Made by a program: the position numbers and the translations under genes. Positions 50,717 to 58,762 of a stretch of DNA of 64,000 bases are shown one piece after another; the stretch's first letter is position 1; every line of letters starts with the position of its first letter. Under the pieces are notes generated by a model. It saw only the letters and a list, made by a program, of their open reading frames with translations, made no database searches and was not told the DNA's origin. Source of the DNA: Sphingobium soli (lineage in GTDB: Bacteria > Pseudomonadota > Alphaproteobacteria > Sphingomonadales > Sphingomonadaceae). The DNA lies in the NCBI RefSeq assembly GCF_020782245.1, contig NZ_JAJGNP010000004.1, forward strand, positions 1 through 64,000, given 5' to 3'.

Positions 50717-51080
50717 TGCCGGGTTCGCCCGGCTATGGTGATAAAGTGTGTCGTATAATAGACGCAGCGGACCCGGGGGCAGTACCCGGCGGCTCCACCA
50801 CCTCCCTCGCTTCGCGGGGAAGATGACGGGGCCGAACTAGGATCGACGTGTGTTGAAAAGCGATGCTTTTACCCGGCCCGTGTACGCCGTTAAACTGTGC
50901 AAAACTCACAAGTGCCAACGATAACGAAGCACTCGCCATTGCAGCGTAATTGAGGGCCTCACGGCCTGACATTACTCTAAAATAGCGCGGTTGAACCCAC
51001 CGGGCAACAGAAGGGAATTCAGCGGCACCCGGAGGCGCCGGGCAACAGAAGCCTCCGGACCTTTCCCAACCACCGGTCAT
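50717..51080 (+). ncRNA. ssrA: transfer-messenger RNA, permuted two-piece type
   Basis: The acceptor piece comes first: a UUCG-capped leader hairpin (50717-50732), then a T-arm stem CCGGG/CCCGG at 50773-50789, acceptor strand at 50790-50796 and encoded CCA ending at 50800. A 27-base spacer follows, then the coding piece starting GGGGCCGAAC at 50828. Its 5' strand pairs with the acceptor strand (7 pairs, one G-U). The tag frame at 50914-50949 reads ANDNEALAIAA plus stop, typical of sphingomonads. tmRNA rescues stalled ribosomes. Outer ends are approximate. The T-loop GGCAGTA is atypical. Confidence 0.95.
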
Positions 51081-51257
51081 TTTGCTGCGCGGGGTCTCTA
51101 GCCCGGCCGAGGCATAGGTCGTGCTGTGTCAAAGCGATTCGCGCCGGGCAGAATTCAGCGTGCTAATTCGATTACGCTTTTATGACATAATAGCGTAAAA
51201 TTTCTAATGCTTTGATTTTCCTGAAAACAAACTCATTGCGATACCCATGCAGCCTGC
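51081..51257. other. AT-rich intergenic region
   Basis: No gene seen. The stretch after about 51140 is noticeably AT-rich compared with the surroundings and leads into the candidate promoter of the TPR protein. Confidence 0.5.
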
Positions 51258-51286
51258 TTGCGCCATTGTCATCTAGATGAAATAAT
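51258..51286 (+). promoter_or_regulatory. candidate promoter for the TPR protein
   Basis: TTGCGC (51258-51263) and AATAAT (51281-51286) are spaced 17 bases in an AT-rich region, 39 bases before the start codon. The -10 matches at 5 of 6 bases, the -35 at 3 of 6. Confidence 0.45.
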
Positions 51287-51324
51287 CCTGGCTATATTGG
51301 GAAGTTTTTTTTGGGAGACGAGAG

Positions 51325-51708
51325 ATGTTCAAGGCCGCAATCATGTTTGGGGTTTCGCTGGTCGTGGCGGGGCCGGCCATGGCACAGTCCGCTCCCGATA
51401 GCCTTGTCGTTCTTGGCGTGCAGGATGGCAACCTCGCTGCGAACGCGATTGCGTCTGGGCAGTTCGACGCCGCGATCGAGCGGCTGGAGCCGATGTGGCC
51501 CTACAGCGCCAACGACCCGGCGCGTCTGATCAACCTGGGCAACGCCTATGCTGGTGCCGGCCGCATGAAGCAGGCGCGCGAAGCCTATCGCTCCGCACGT
51601 TTCGCGCCGGAAATGATGCTCCTGCTGGCCAATGGCGAGGAAGAGTCGTCGCGCGTGATTGCACGTCGCGCCATGGGCCGCCTGAACCCGAGCTTCGCTG
51701 CCCGCTGA
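51325..51708 (+). CDS. secreted TPR-repeat protein
   Basis: 127 aa. Signal peptide 1-21 (ending AMA-Q), then a tetratricopeptide-like pair of helices (ANAIASGQFDAAIERLEPMWPYSANDPARLINLGNAYAGAGRMKQAREAYRSAR). A short C-terminal helical part follows. Partner and function unknown; TPR domains mediate protein-protein contact. AGAGACGAGAG-type RBS (TTGGGAGACGAG) lies upstream. An intrinsic terminator closes it. Confidence 0.88.
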   Translation: MFKAAIMFGVSLVVAGPAMAQSAPDSLVVLGVQDGNLAANAIASGQFDAAIERLEPMWPYSANDPARLINLGNAYAGAGRMKQAREAYRSARFAPEMMLLLANGEEESSRVIARRAMGRLNPSFAAR

Positions 51709-51743
51709 CGGCGCGGCCCGGTCAAAGGCCGTTCATGAGGGGA

Positions 51744-51776
51744 GGGTGCCGTCCTGCGGGATGGCGCCCTTTTTTT
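51744..51776 (+). terminator. intrinsic terminator after the TPR gene
   Basis: GGGTGCCGTCC and GGATGGCGCCC form an 11-position stem with a TGCG loop and TTTTTTT after it. Confidence 0.9.
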
Positions 51777-51813
51777 CGCTCCACTTTTTGGCAATGTCTT
51801 TTTCCTGACATGA

Positions 51814-51875
51814 TTGTCATGCGTCCGTCATATCAAAGACGCTCCATTGTCATCGAAGCGGAATGAGCCTGTCAC
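51814..51875 (+). promoter_or_regulatory. candidate PhoB-box array upstream of the lipoprotein/TonB-receptor genes
   Basis: Four TGTCAT-type heptamers: TTGTCAT 51814, CCGTCAT 51825, TTGTCAT 51847 and CTGTCAC 51869. Starts are 11, 22 and 22 bases apart, all in helical phase. The Pho-box consensus is CTGTCAT repeated every 11 bp. Each heptamer differs from it by one base, except that two positions between are blank. Lies 111-172 bases before the lipoprotein start. Confidence 0.65.
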
Positions 51876-51985
51876 TTGCCCCCCCTAGTGCCCCGCAAAG
51901 AGGGCGACAGGGGGCGTTGTCCGATTCGTAAATTCCCCTGCGCTCCGCAGTTCCACAACGCCGGTAAAGCCGGAGCGGAGATGAC

Positions 51986-53587
51986 ATGGCCAAGATTAAC
52001 CGTATCCACACGATCCTGATGGCGAGCTGCGCCTGCGTAGGTCTGAGCGCCTGTGGCGCTGACGACATTGCTTCGCCCGGCGAAGGCACCATCGTCATCC
52101 CCGCGCCGACGCCTACCCCGACGCCCACGCCGACGCCTACCCCGACGCCCACGCCCACCCCGACGGCGGTGACGCCCGCGGCGAGCTGCCCGTCGATCGC
52201 TGGCCCAAACCAGCTGAATGACCTTGGCACCATCACCGACGGCACCAACACCTGGCGCAATTGCGGCTTCCCGACGCGTTTCACCGCGACGACGGCGATC
52301 GCCAAGGCCACCGGCGTGATCTATTCGCTGCCCGGCCGCGTCGATGTCGGCACCGATCAGGGCGCCGGCACGAGCAACACCGACGTCACGCTCAACATCG
52401 ATCCGGGCGTCGTCGTCTTCGCCAGCACGGGTAACGCCTATCTGGCGGTCAATCGCGGTAACAAGATCAATGCCGTTGGCAGCGCCACCGCGCCGATCAT
52501 CTTCACCAGCCGCGAAAACGTCACCGGCGCCGCCACCGATCAGTCGTCGGGCCAGTGGGGCGGCATCGTGCTGCTGGGCCGCGGCAAGATCACCGATTGC
52601 CAGGCGCCTGCCGCCGCGCCCGGTACGACGGCGTGCGAGCGTGACACCGAAGGCACCAGCAACGCCCTGTATGGCGGCGCGAACGACGCCGACAGCTCTG
52701 GCCGCCTGTCCTATGTGCAGATCCGCTATTCGGGCTTCGTCCTGGCCGACGGCAAGGAATTGCAGGGCCTGACCCCCTCGGGCGTCGGCACCGGAACGGT
52801 CATCGATCATATCCAGGTCCACAACAGCTCGGACGACGGCATCGAAGCCTTCGGCGGCTCGGCCAACATGAAATATCTGGTCCTGACCGGTAACGAAGAC
52901 GACAATCTGGACACCGACGTCGGTTTCCGCGGTACGGCGCAGTTCCTGATCTCGGTCCAGCGCGCCAACAACAATATCGGCGATACCTTCCTGGAAACCG
53001 ACTCGAACGGTTCGACCAGCAACAGCAACGCGAGCGAAGACGCCCTGCCGCGCCAGTATCTGAAGGTCGCCAACTTCACCCACATCCAGCGTTCGAACAC
53101 TGGTGACGACGGCGCGTCCATGCTGCTGCGCGGCGGCGCCGACCTGGCGCTGGTCAACGGCATCATCGTCAGCCCCAACCAAAGCTGCCTGCGCATCAAC
53201 AGTGCCGCGACCGTTCGCGACGCCGACGATGCTCTTCAGGATGCCGGCAAGCCGCGCTATATTTCGGTGGTCATGCAGTGCAACAGCGAGCCGTTCAAGG
53301 GCACGGGCGGGGTAGAGGCTTCGGTCGTCCAGTCGATCTTCGAAGCTGGCCCGAACAGCAGCATCAACTACACGCCGTCGCTGACCAGCCTGTTCATCAA
53401 CGGCGCGACCGAAACCGCGGTGACGGCAACCGATCCCAAGACGATCGACAGCGCCTTCGCAACGACCAACTATGTCGGTGCGGTCAAGGACAGCAGCGAC
53501 ACCTGGTATGCCGGCTGGACCTGCAATTCCGTGACCGCCAGCTTCGGCAGCGCCAGCGGCAACTGCACGGCCATTCCGACGACCTGA
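51986..53587 (+). CDS. surface lipoprotein with (PT)n linker
   Basis: 533 aa. Lipobox LSAC at about 20-23 (VGLSAC), then a Pro-Thr repeat linker (residues about 40-60) and Cys-containing segments. The rest is Gly/Asn/Asp/Ser-rich with repeated short strands (AYLAVNRGNKINAVGSATAPIIFTS... GGIVLLGRGKI...VIDHIQVHNSSDDGIEAFGGSANMKYLVLTGN...), as in a right-handed beta-helix. No enzyme motif is clear. It is followed 93 bases later by a TonB-dependent receptor, so it may be the cell-surface substrate binder for that receptor. Pho-box-like sites precede it. Confidence 0.85.
   Translation: MAKINRIHTILMASCACVGLSACGADDIASPGEGTIVIPAPTPTPTPTPTPTPTPTPTPTAVTPAASCPSIAGPNQLNDLGTITDGTNTWRNCGFPTRFTATTAIAKATGVIYSLPGRVDVGTDQGAGTSNTDVTLNIDPGVVVFASTGNAYLAVNRGNKINAVGSATAPIIFTSRENVTGAATDQSSGQWGGIVLLGRGKITDCQAPAAAPGTTACERDTEGTSNALYGGANDADSSGRLSYVQIRYSGFVLADGKELQGLTPSGVGTGTVIDHIQVHNSSDDGIEAFGGSANMKYLVLTGNEDDNLDTDVGFRGTAQFLISVQRANNNIGDTFLETDSNGSTSNSNASEDALPRQYLKVANFTHIQRSNTGDDGASMLLRGGADLALVNGIIVSPNQSCLRINSAATVRDADDALQDAGKPRYISVVMQCNSEPFKGTGGVEASVVQSIFEAGPNSSINYTPSLTSLFINGATETAVTATDPKTIDSAFATTNYVGAVKDSSDTWYAGWTCNSVTASFGSASGNCTAIPTT
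52105..52170 (+). repeat. PT-encoding tandem repeat
   Basis: A run of near-identical 12-base units (CCGACGCCTACC / CCGACGCCCACG) encodes alternating Pro-Thr, the flexible linker of the lipoprotein. Slippage here would change linker length in steps of 4 residues. Confidence 0.85.
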
Positions 53588-53680
53588 TCGGCACCTGACC
53601 TCAATAGGGGCGGGGGAGCGTGAATCGGCGCTTCCCCGCCTTTCTTGCACACTGCATATTCCCAAAGGGGGACCCCTAGC

Positions 53681-56374
53681 ATGTCGAAGCCGCTGACCTT
53701 GGCGCGCCTGCTCCTGATTTCCACCGCGCTGGTCGCTCCCGTGGCGATGGCGCAGACCGACACCAGTTCATCGTCCGCCGGCGACGCCGGCCTCTCGACG
53801 ACGCCCAGCGCCGCCGATGAAGCCGCCGCCCAGTCGGGCGACGTCGATGTTTCCATTCCCGGTTCCGACATCGTCGTCACCGGTCGCCGCACCAGCAACA
53901 TCTCGCAGGCGGCGCCGCAGGTGGTGAACGTCCTGTCGGCGGCCGACATCAAGCGCACGGGTGAGGGTGACATCGCCGGTTCGCTTCAGCGCGTCACTGG
54001 CCTGTCCGTGGTGTCGGGCGGCTATGTCTATGTCCGCGGCCTTGGCGATCGCTATTCGCTCGCACTGCTCAACGGTTCGCCGCTGCCCAGTCCCGAGCCG
54101 CTCAAGCGTGTCGTGCCCCTCGACATTTTCCCGACCAGCGTGATTGCGTCGACTTTGGTGCAGAAAAGCTTCTCGGCCAACTTCCCCGGTGAATTTGGCG
54201 GCGGCGTGATCAACTTGACGACCAAGGCGATCCCGACCGAATCCTATCTGGAAATCGGCGTCGGAAGCTCCGCTAATACCGAAACCTCGGGTCAGCTTGG
54301 CTATACCTATTATGGCAGCAAGTCGGACTGGACCGGCTTTGACGACAGTTCGCGCGACGTGCCGCCGCTGCTCAAGGATGCCTTTGGCGCGGGCGTGCCC
54401 TTCGCCAACATCGATCGCTCCGACCAGCAAGCGATCGCCATGCAGTTTTTGAACAGCAAGACGTCGGTGCTTCAGCGCACCAACAGCCTGCCGTTCAACT
54501 TCTCCGGCTCGATCAACGGCGGCACGGCGTTCGACGTTGGCAGCGATGCGCGGGTCGGCATCATCGCCACGGCGGGATATAGCAACAAATGGCGCACGCG
54601 CGACAACTTGCAGCAGGCGTCGCTGACTGTCGAAGAAGGCGCGGGCAAAAGCTATAATCAGGTCGTCACCGACAATCAGGTCACCGTTAACGGACTGCTG
54701 GGTGTCGGCGTTGAGTGGGGCGAGCAGAAGCTGCGCTGGACCAACCTCTATATCCGCGACACGCTCAAGCGTGCCTCGCTCGCTATCGGCCAGAATGACG
54801 GCCAAATTCAGGGCGCTGATTATCTGACCCAGCAGACCGCCTGGTATGAGCGTCAGCTGATCGACACGCAATTTGTCGGCGAATTCAAGTTTGACGATGC
54901 GTTGAGCCTCGATGTGCGGGGCGGCTATGCCAATTCGCAGCGCGAAGCCCCCTATGAACGCGAATTCGTCTATGTCCGTTCGAACCGCGATCTGGACATT
55001 GATCCGGTGGGCGACCGCTTCATCAATGCGCTCAATCGCCAGCGTGGCGATGCATCGGTCACGTTCAGCGACCTGAACGAAGACCTGTGGTCGGGCGGCG
55101 CGGACCTGAGCTACAAGATCGCGCCAAGCTTCACCGTGACGGCGGGCTATGCCTATACGGATACGAAGCGTACATCGTCGCGCTATGAGTTGCATTTCGA
55201 TGCCGTGAACCTGCCCGTGCCGGTGCAGCAGTTGCGGCCCGATTATCTGCTGTCGGATGCGACCATCCAGCTCTACGATCTTGGCCTTCTCGACTTTTCC
55301 GGGCCATATCCGGTCTATGACGCCGCGCTTCGCGTTCATGCCGGCTATGGGCAGGTAAAGGCAGAGCTGTTCCCGGGCCTCAGCATCGATGCTGGCGTCC
55401 GCTACGAAAATGGCCGCCAGTCGGTGACGGGCGTCGACGTCTATTCGACCGGCGAGACGCCGTTCAACCAGGTCAAGAATGACTATTGGTTGCCGGCCGT
55501 CACGCTCACTTACGACGTGGGCGGCGGTTTGCAGTTCCGCGCCTCGGGGTCCAAGACGATCGCTCGTCCGCAGTTCCGCGAACTGATCGCCCAGCCGTTC
55601 ATCGACACCGAATCCAACCGCTTCTATCGCGGCAACCCGTTCCTGCAGGACAGCGAATTGTGGAACGCCGACATTCGCGCGGAATGGTATATGGGGCGCG
55701 ATGAGAGGCTGACGGCGTCGGCCTTCTACAAGAAGATCGACAATCCGATCGAAACCTTCACGACCATTACCGATACCTATGCAGTGACCACCAGCTTCGC
55801 CAATGCGCCGGAAGCGACGCTGTACGGCTTTGAGGTAGAAGCGCAGAAATATATTCCGCTCGACGGGATGGATTCAAACTTCTTCCAGACCCGCCGCGTG
55901 GTGCTGATCGGCAACTACACCTACACCCAGTCGGAACTGAAGGTGAGCGATGGCGACACGACCATTCCTTACACCTACACCACCGGCGACCTGCCGGCCG
56001 CGTCCGACTATTTCGTCGACGGCGCGCCGTTGACGGGCCAGTCGGATCATCTGGTCAACGTCCAGATCGGGCTTGAGGATACGGACAAGCTGTCGCAGCA
56101 GACGCTGCTGCTCACCTATGCAAGCCCTCGCGTCACCAGCCGCGGTCCGAACCTGCAACCCGATATCAAGGAAAAGCCAGGCCTGACGCTGGACTTCGTC
56201 GCCCGTCAGGGTGTGACGCTGCCGGGCGGCATCAACAGCGAATTCAAATTTGAGGCCCGGAACATCACGGGCCGCAAATATCAGGAATTCCAAGAGGCCG
56301 GCGGCACCAAGATATTCTATAACCGCTACAAGATCGGCACCACGATCGCCGCGTCGTTGACGGTGGCGTTCTGA
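53681..56374 (+). CDS. TonB-dependent receptor
   Basis: 897 aa from MSKPLTLARLLL, with signal peptide (cut after AMA-Q). A TonB-box-like region (DIVVTGRRTSNISQAAPQ) and plug domain with YVYVRGLGDRYSLALLNGSPLPSPEPLKRVVPLDIFPTSVIASTLVQKSFSANFPGEFGGGVINLTTK precede a large beta-barrel rich in aromatic strands, ending in the outer-membrane C-terminal Phe (LTVAF). It imports an unknown substrate across the outer membrane. Position after a surface lipoprotein suggests a pair. An earlier ATG (53645) adds a non-signal leader and is rejected. Confidence 0.92.
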   Translation: MSKPLTLARLLLISTALVAPVAMAQTDTSSSSAGDAGLSTTPSAADEAAAQSGDVDVSIPGSDIVVTGRRTSNISQAAPQVVNVLSAADIKRTGEGDIAGSLQRVTGLSVVSGGYVYVRGLGDRYSLALLNGSPLPSPEPLKRVVPLDIFPTSVIASTLVQKSFSANFPGEFGGGVINLTTKAIPTESYLEIGVGSSANTETSGQLGYTYYGSKSDWTGFDDSSRDVPPLLKDAFGAGVPFANIDRSDQQAIAMQFLNSKTSVLQRTNSLPFNFSGSINGGTAFDVGSDARVGIIATAGYSNKWRTRDNLQQASLTVEEGAGKSYNQVVTDNQVTVNGLLGVGVEWGEQKLRWTNLYIRDTLKRASLAIGQNDGQIQGADYLTQQTAWYERQLIDTQFVGEFKFDDALSLDVRGGYANSQREAPYEREFVYVRSNRDLDIDPVGDRFINALNRQRGDASVTFSDLNEDLWSGGADLSYKIAPSFTVTAGYAYTDTKRTSSRYELHFDAVNLPVPVQQLRPDYLLSDATIQLYDLGLLDFSGPYPVYDAALRVHAGYGQVKAELFPGLSIDAGVRYENGRQSVTGVDVYSTGETPFNQVKNDYWLPAVTLTYDVGGGLQFRASGSKTIARPQFRELIAQPFIDTESNRFYRGNPFLQDSELWNADIRAEWYMGRDERLTASAFYKKIDNPIETFTTITDTYAVTTSFANAPEATLYGFEVEAQKYIPLDGMDSNFFQTRRVVLIGNYTYTQSELKVSDGDTTIPYTYTTGDLPAASDYFVDGAPLTGQSDHLVNVQIGLEDTDKLSQQTLLLTYASPRVTSRGPNLQPDIKEKPGLTLDFVARQGVTLPGGINSEFKFEARNITGRKYQEFQEAGGTKIFYNRYKIGTTIAASLTVAF

Positions 56375-56411
56375 ACCTTGCCAGTGGGGGCTGATCGCCC
56401 CCCGGATCGTG

Positions 56412-56441
56412 CGGCCGGCCCGTCATTCGACAGGCCGGCCG
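56412..56441 (+). terminator. hairpin after the TonB receptor
   Basis: CGGCCGGCC and GGCCGGCCG form a 9-bp stem with a 12-base loop; it lacks a strong T tract, so it may be a weak terminator or RNA processing hairpin. Confidence 0.5.
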
Positions 56442-56519
56442 TTGCGATTCTGGAACGACGCCCCGGGTCCACGCGTCCTGCTATGCATCCGCCCCCTTGC
56501 GGCGTATGATGGAGGATCT

Positions 56520-57947
56520 ATGGGCCGCGAAATCGAACTCAAGCTGGACCTGTCGGACGATGGCGCCAGCCGTCTGTCGCAATGGGACATGCTGCCTGAG
56601 CGCGAGGATGTCGCCCGTCTGCGCGCCATTTATTTCGATACGCCCGATACGCAACTGGCGAACAAGCGGATCAGCCTGCGGATTCGCCAGTCCGGGCGGC
56701 GCAGGGTGCAGACCGTCAAGGGCGACGGGTCGGCTGCGGGCGGGCTGTTCACGCGTCAGGAATGGGAACGACCCGTCCGGTCGAACAGGCCAGTGCTTGA
56801 TGCGCAAACGCCAGTGCGGGACGCATTGGGCGAGGCTGTCGACCAGATCGAGCCGATGTTTGAAACCGATATCGAACGCATGCGCTGGCAGATCGAAGAG
56901 GGCGATGCGAAGGTGGAGATGGTGATCGACCGGGGCGTGGTGCGGGCGGGTGCGCGCGAAGCAGCCCTGTGCGAGGTCGAACTCGAACTTGTCGCTGGCG
57001 CACCTGCCGCGCTGTTCGCAATCGCGCGCCGCATAGATGCCGAGGTGTCGGTGCGCCCTGCGGTTCTGAGCAAGGCGGAGCGCGGCTATCTGCTGCGGGG
57101 ACCGATAAGGGAATCGGTCAAGGCTGAGCCGGTCCTGCTCGACGCCGATATGACGATCCGCGATGCGTTTCTGGCAATCGCGGGCGCATGCTTGCGCCAT
57201 TATCGCCGCAACGAGTCGCTGTTGCTGACCGCATATCGAGAGCGGGCCCTGCATCAGGCGCGTGTTGCGGTGCGCCGGTTGCGCAGTGCGCTGACCCTGT
57301 TCAAGACGGTGCTGCTGGAGGCAGACGTCGCACGCTTTCAACAGGAGTTGCGCTGGCTGGCGGCGTTGCTGGGCGAGGCGCGCGATCTGGATGTGCTGCA
57401 CGGGCGGTTGGACCCCGTTGCCCAGGCGGCGATTGCGGAGGCGCGCGCGGAAAGCCATGCGCGGGTGCGCGAATGGCTAGAATCGGCGCGCGTTCGCGGC
57501 TTGCTGCTGGATATTGCCGAATGGCTGGCGCTGGGGGCGGGATGCAGTGGTGCATCGGATGCGTCGGTGGCGGATTTCGCGGCCAGTCGCCTTAAAAAAC
57601 TACACAAGCGAGTCGCCAAGGGGGGAGATGATCTGACGAGGCTGCCGTCGGATTTGCAGCACAAGGTCCGTAAAGATGCCAAGAAGCTGCGCTATGGCTC
57701 TGAATTTTTTGCGGGTCTTTATCGGGACAAGCCATCGCAGAAGGCGCATGGCGCGTATGTCAAGGCGCTGGCCAAATTGCAGGATCGTCTAGGCGACCTT
57801 AACGATCTGGCAACGGCGCCAGCGCTGTTCGCACGCTACCATCTGCCCGATAATATCGGGTTGGATATCAAATCGGAGAAGCAACTGCTGCGTAAGGCGG
57901 GCAAAGCCCATGACCGCTTCGCGCAGGCTCCGCGTTTCTGGCGCTAG
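56520..57947 (+). CDS. CYTH-CHAD domain protein
   Basis: 475 aa. N-terminal CYTH (triphosphate tunnel) domain with ExExK (REIELKL, E4/E6/K8) and RIRQSGRRRVQTVKG; then a CHAD domain (conserved His-containing helices, e.g. HYRRNESLLLTAYRERALHQARVAVRRLRSALTLFK and DVLHGRL). CYTH binds or cleaves inorganic triphosphate/polyphosphate; CHAD binds polyphosphate. Strong GGAGG at 56511-56515. It follows the TonB-receptor gene and precedes a convergent gene by 4 bases. A link to phosphate metabolism is plausible given the Pho-like boxes. Confidence 0.9.
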   Translation: MGREIELKLDLSDDGASRLSQWDMLPEREDVARLRAIYFDTPDTQLANKRISLRIRQSGRRRVQTVKGDGSAAGGLFTRQEWERPVRSNRPVLDAQTPVRDALGEAVDQIEPMFETDIERMRWQIEEGDAKVEMVIDRGVVRAGAREAALCEVELELVAGAPAALFAIARRIDAEVSVRPAVLSKAERGYLLRGPIRESVKAEPVLLDADMTIRDAFLAIAGACLRHYRRNESLLLTAYRERALHQARVAVRRLRSALTLFKTVLLEADVARFQQELRWLAALLGEARDLDVLHGRLDPVAQAAIAEARAESHARVREWLESARVRGLLLDIAEWLALGAGCSGASDASVADFAASRLKKLHKRVAKGGDDLTRLPSDLQHKVRKDAKKLRYGSEFFAGLYRDKPSQKAHGAYVKALAKLQDRLGDLNDLATAPALFARYHLPDNIGLDIKSEKQLLRKAGKAHDRFAQAPRFWR

Positions 57948-57950
57948 GCA

Positions 57951-58610
57951 TCAGCCCCAGGGCCGCTCGCGATACCATTTGGTGATGACATGCTTGACCC
58001 CGCTGCGCACTTTCATGCCGTGATGGATGCTGGCTGGGTTGGGCGCGCCTGATGGCAGGCGGTTATTCCACGCCAGAAGCTTGCCGGTTTCGGGTTGAAC
58101 CGTCTTGCCGATGCGGGTGAAGCGTGTGGCGCCGCCGGCGGTGGGCTGATCAAGATAGAGCATCACCGTCCATGTGCGATTGCCGGCCACTGCACAGTAA
58201 CGGTCGAAATCGGCGCCCTTAGGATCGAAATAATCGGTATGGGCCTTGAACTCCTGCCCCACGGCATAGCGCTGTCCCTGAATGGGTTCGCCATGTTCGG
58301 TCGCGATTCCCGTGAACGCGTCGAGGCGCGCATTGACTGCCGCGACGAAGGGATCGCCATGATCGAGATCGCATGTCTCGCTCGTCCGGAAATAACCGTC
58401 GCCATTATGATCGGCGATGGTTGACGGACGGCGTTGCGCATCGATCCGGTCGATCAGTCCCGCACAATCGCCCGCGCTCAGAAAGTCACGCAGGATGAAA
58501 AGCGCGAGATCCCTGTTGGGGACTCGTTGAACACGAGGATGTGCCGCAATCCAGGCCGGATCGGCGTCAACGCCGGCAGGCGCGGGCGGTGAAAGGGTCT
58601 CTGGGGTCAT
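57951..58610 (-). CDS. prolyl-4-hydroxylase-like 2OG/Fe(II) oxygenase
   Basis: 219 aa from MTPETLSPPAPAG, with GAGG 5 bases upstream; longer starts are possible at 58631 and 58715. Iron ligands: HTDYF (H and D), and the later ITKWYRERPW holds the distal His-containing strand and the Lys that binds 2-oxoglutarate. The family hydroxylates proline or related residues. The divergent gspC shares its promoter region. Confidence 0.85.
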   Translation of the reverse strand: MTPETLSPPAPAGVDADPAWIAAHPRVQRVPNRDLALFILRDFLSAGDCAGLIDRIDAQRRPSTIADHNGDGYFRTSETCDLDHGDPFVAAVNARLDAFTGIATEHGEPIQGQRYAVGQEFKAHTDYFDPKGADFDRYCAVAGNRTWTVMLYLDQPTAGGATRFTRIGKTVQPETGKLLAWNNRLPSGAPNPASIHHGMKVRSGVKHVITKWYRERPWG

Positions 58611-58686
58611 GGAGCCTCGTGTCGATGACATGCCTTGATGGTCGCAAATGTTGACCTTCAGCCGTAGAAATGCTCTGCATGCAAGC

Positions 58687-58726
58687 CTGTCATAATAAAG
58701 CAATATAACCGTCATTTTGATGTAAA
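58687..58726 (+). promoter_or_regulatory. candidate PhoB-box array upstream of gspC
   Basis: CTGTCAT (58687-58693) is an exact half-site and CCGTCAT (58709-58715) a one-mismatch half-site, 22 bases apart with AATA/ATAA spacers. A weaker ATGTAAA (58720-58726) stands 11 bases later. The same in-phase layout as upstream of the lipoprotein. It could also act on the divergent oxygenase gene. Confidence 0.65.
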
Positions 58727-58762
58727 GCGCCGCGCCTAGCAGGCTCGCATATCTCGGGGGGC

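Noticed and set aside
50754..50759. TATAAT, a perfect -10 hexamer
   Set aside because: It falls inside the acceptor piece of the tmRNA just before the T-arm, so it is part of the RNA rather than its promoter.
50733..51080. 115-codon reading frame antisense to the tmRNA
   Set aside because: It is only the reverse of a structured RNA; the composition is not protein-like.
51266..51272. Single TTGTCAT before the TPR gene
   Set aside because: Only one heptamer with no partner at 11 or 22 bases, so not accepted as a Pho box.
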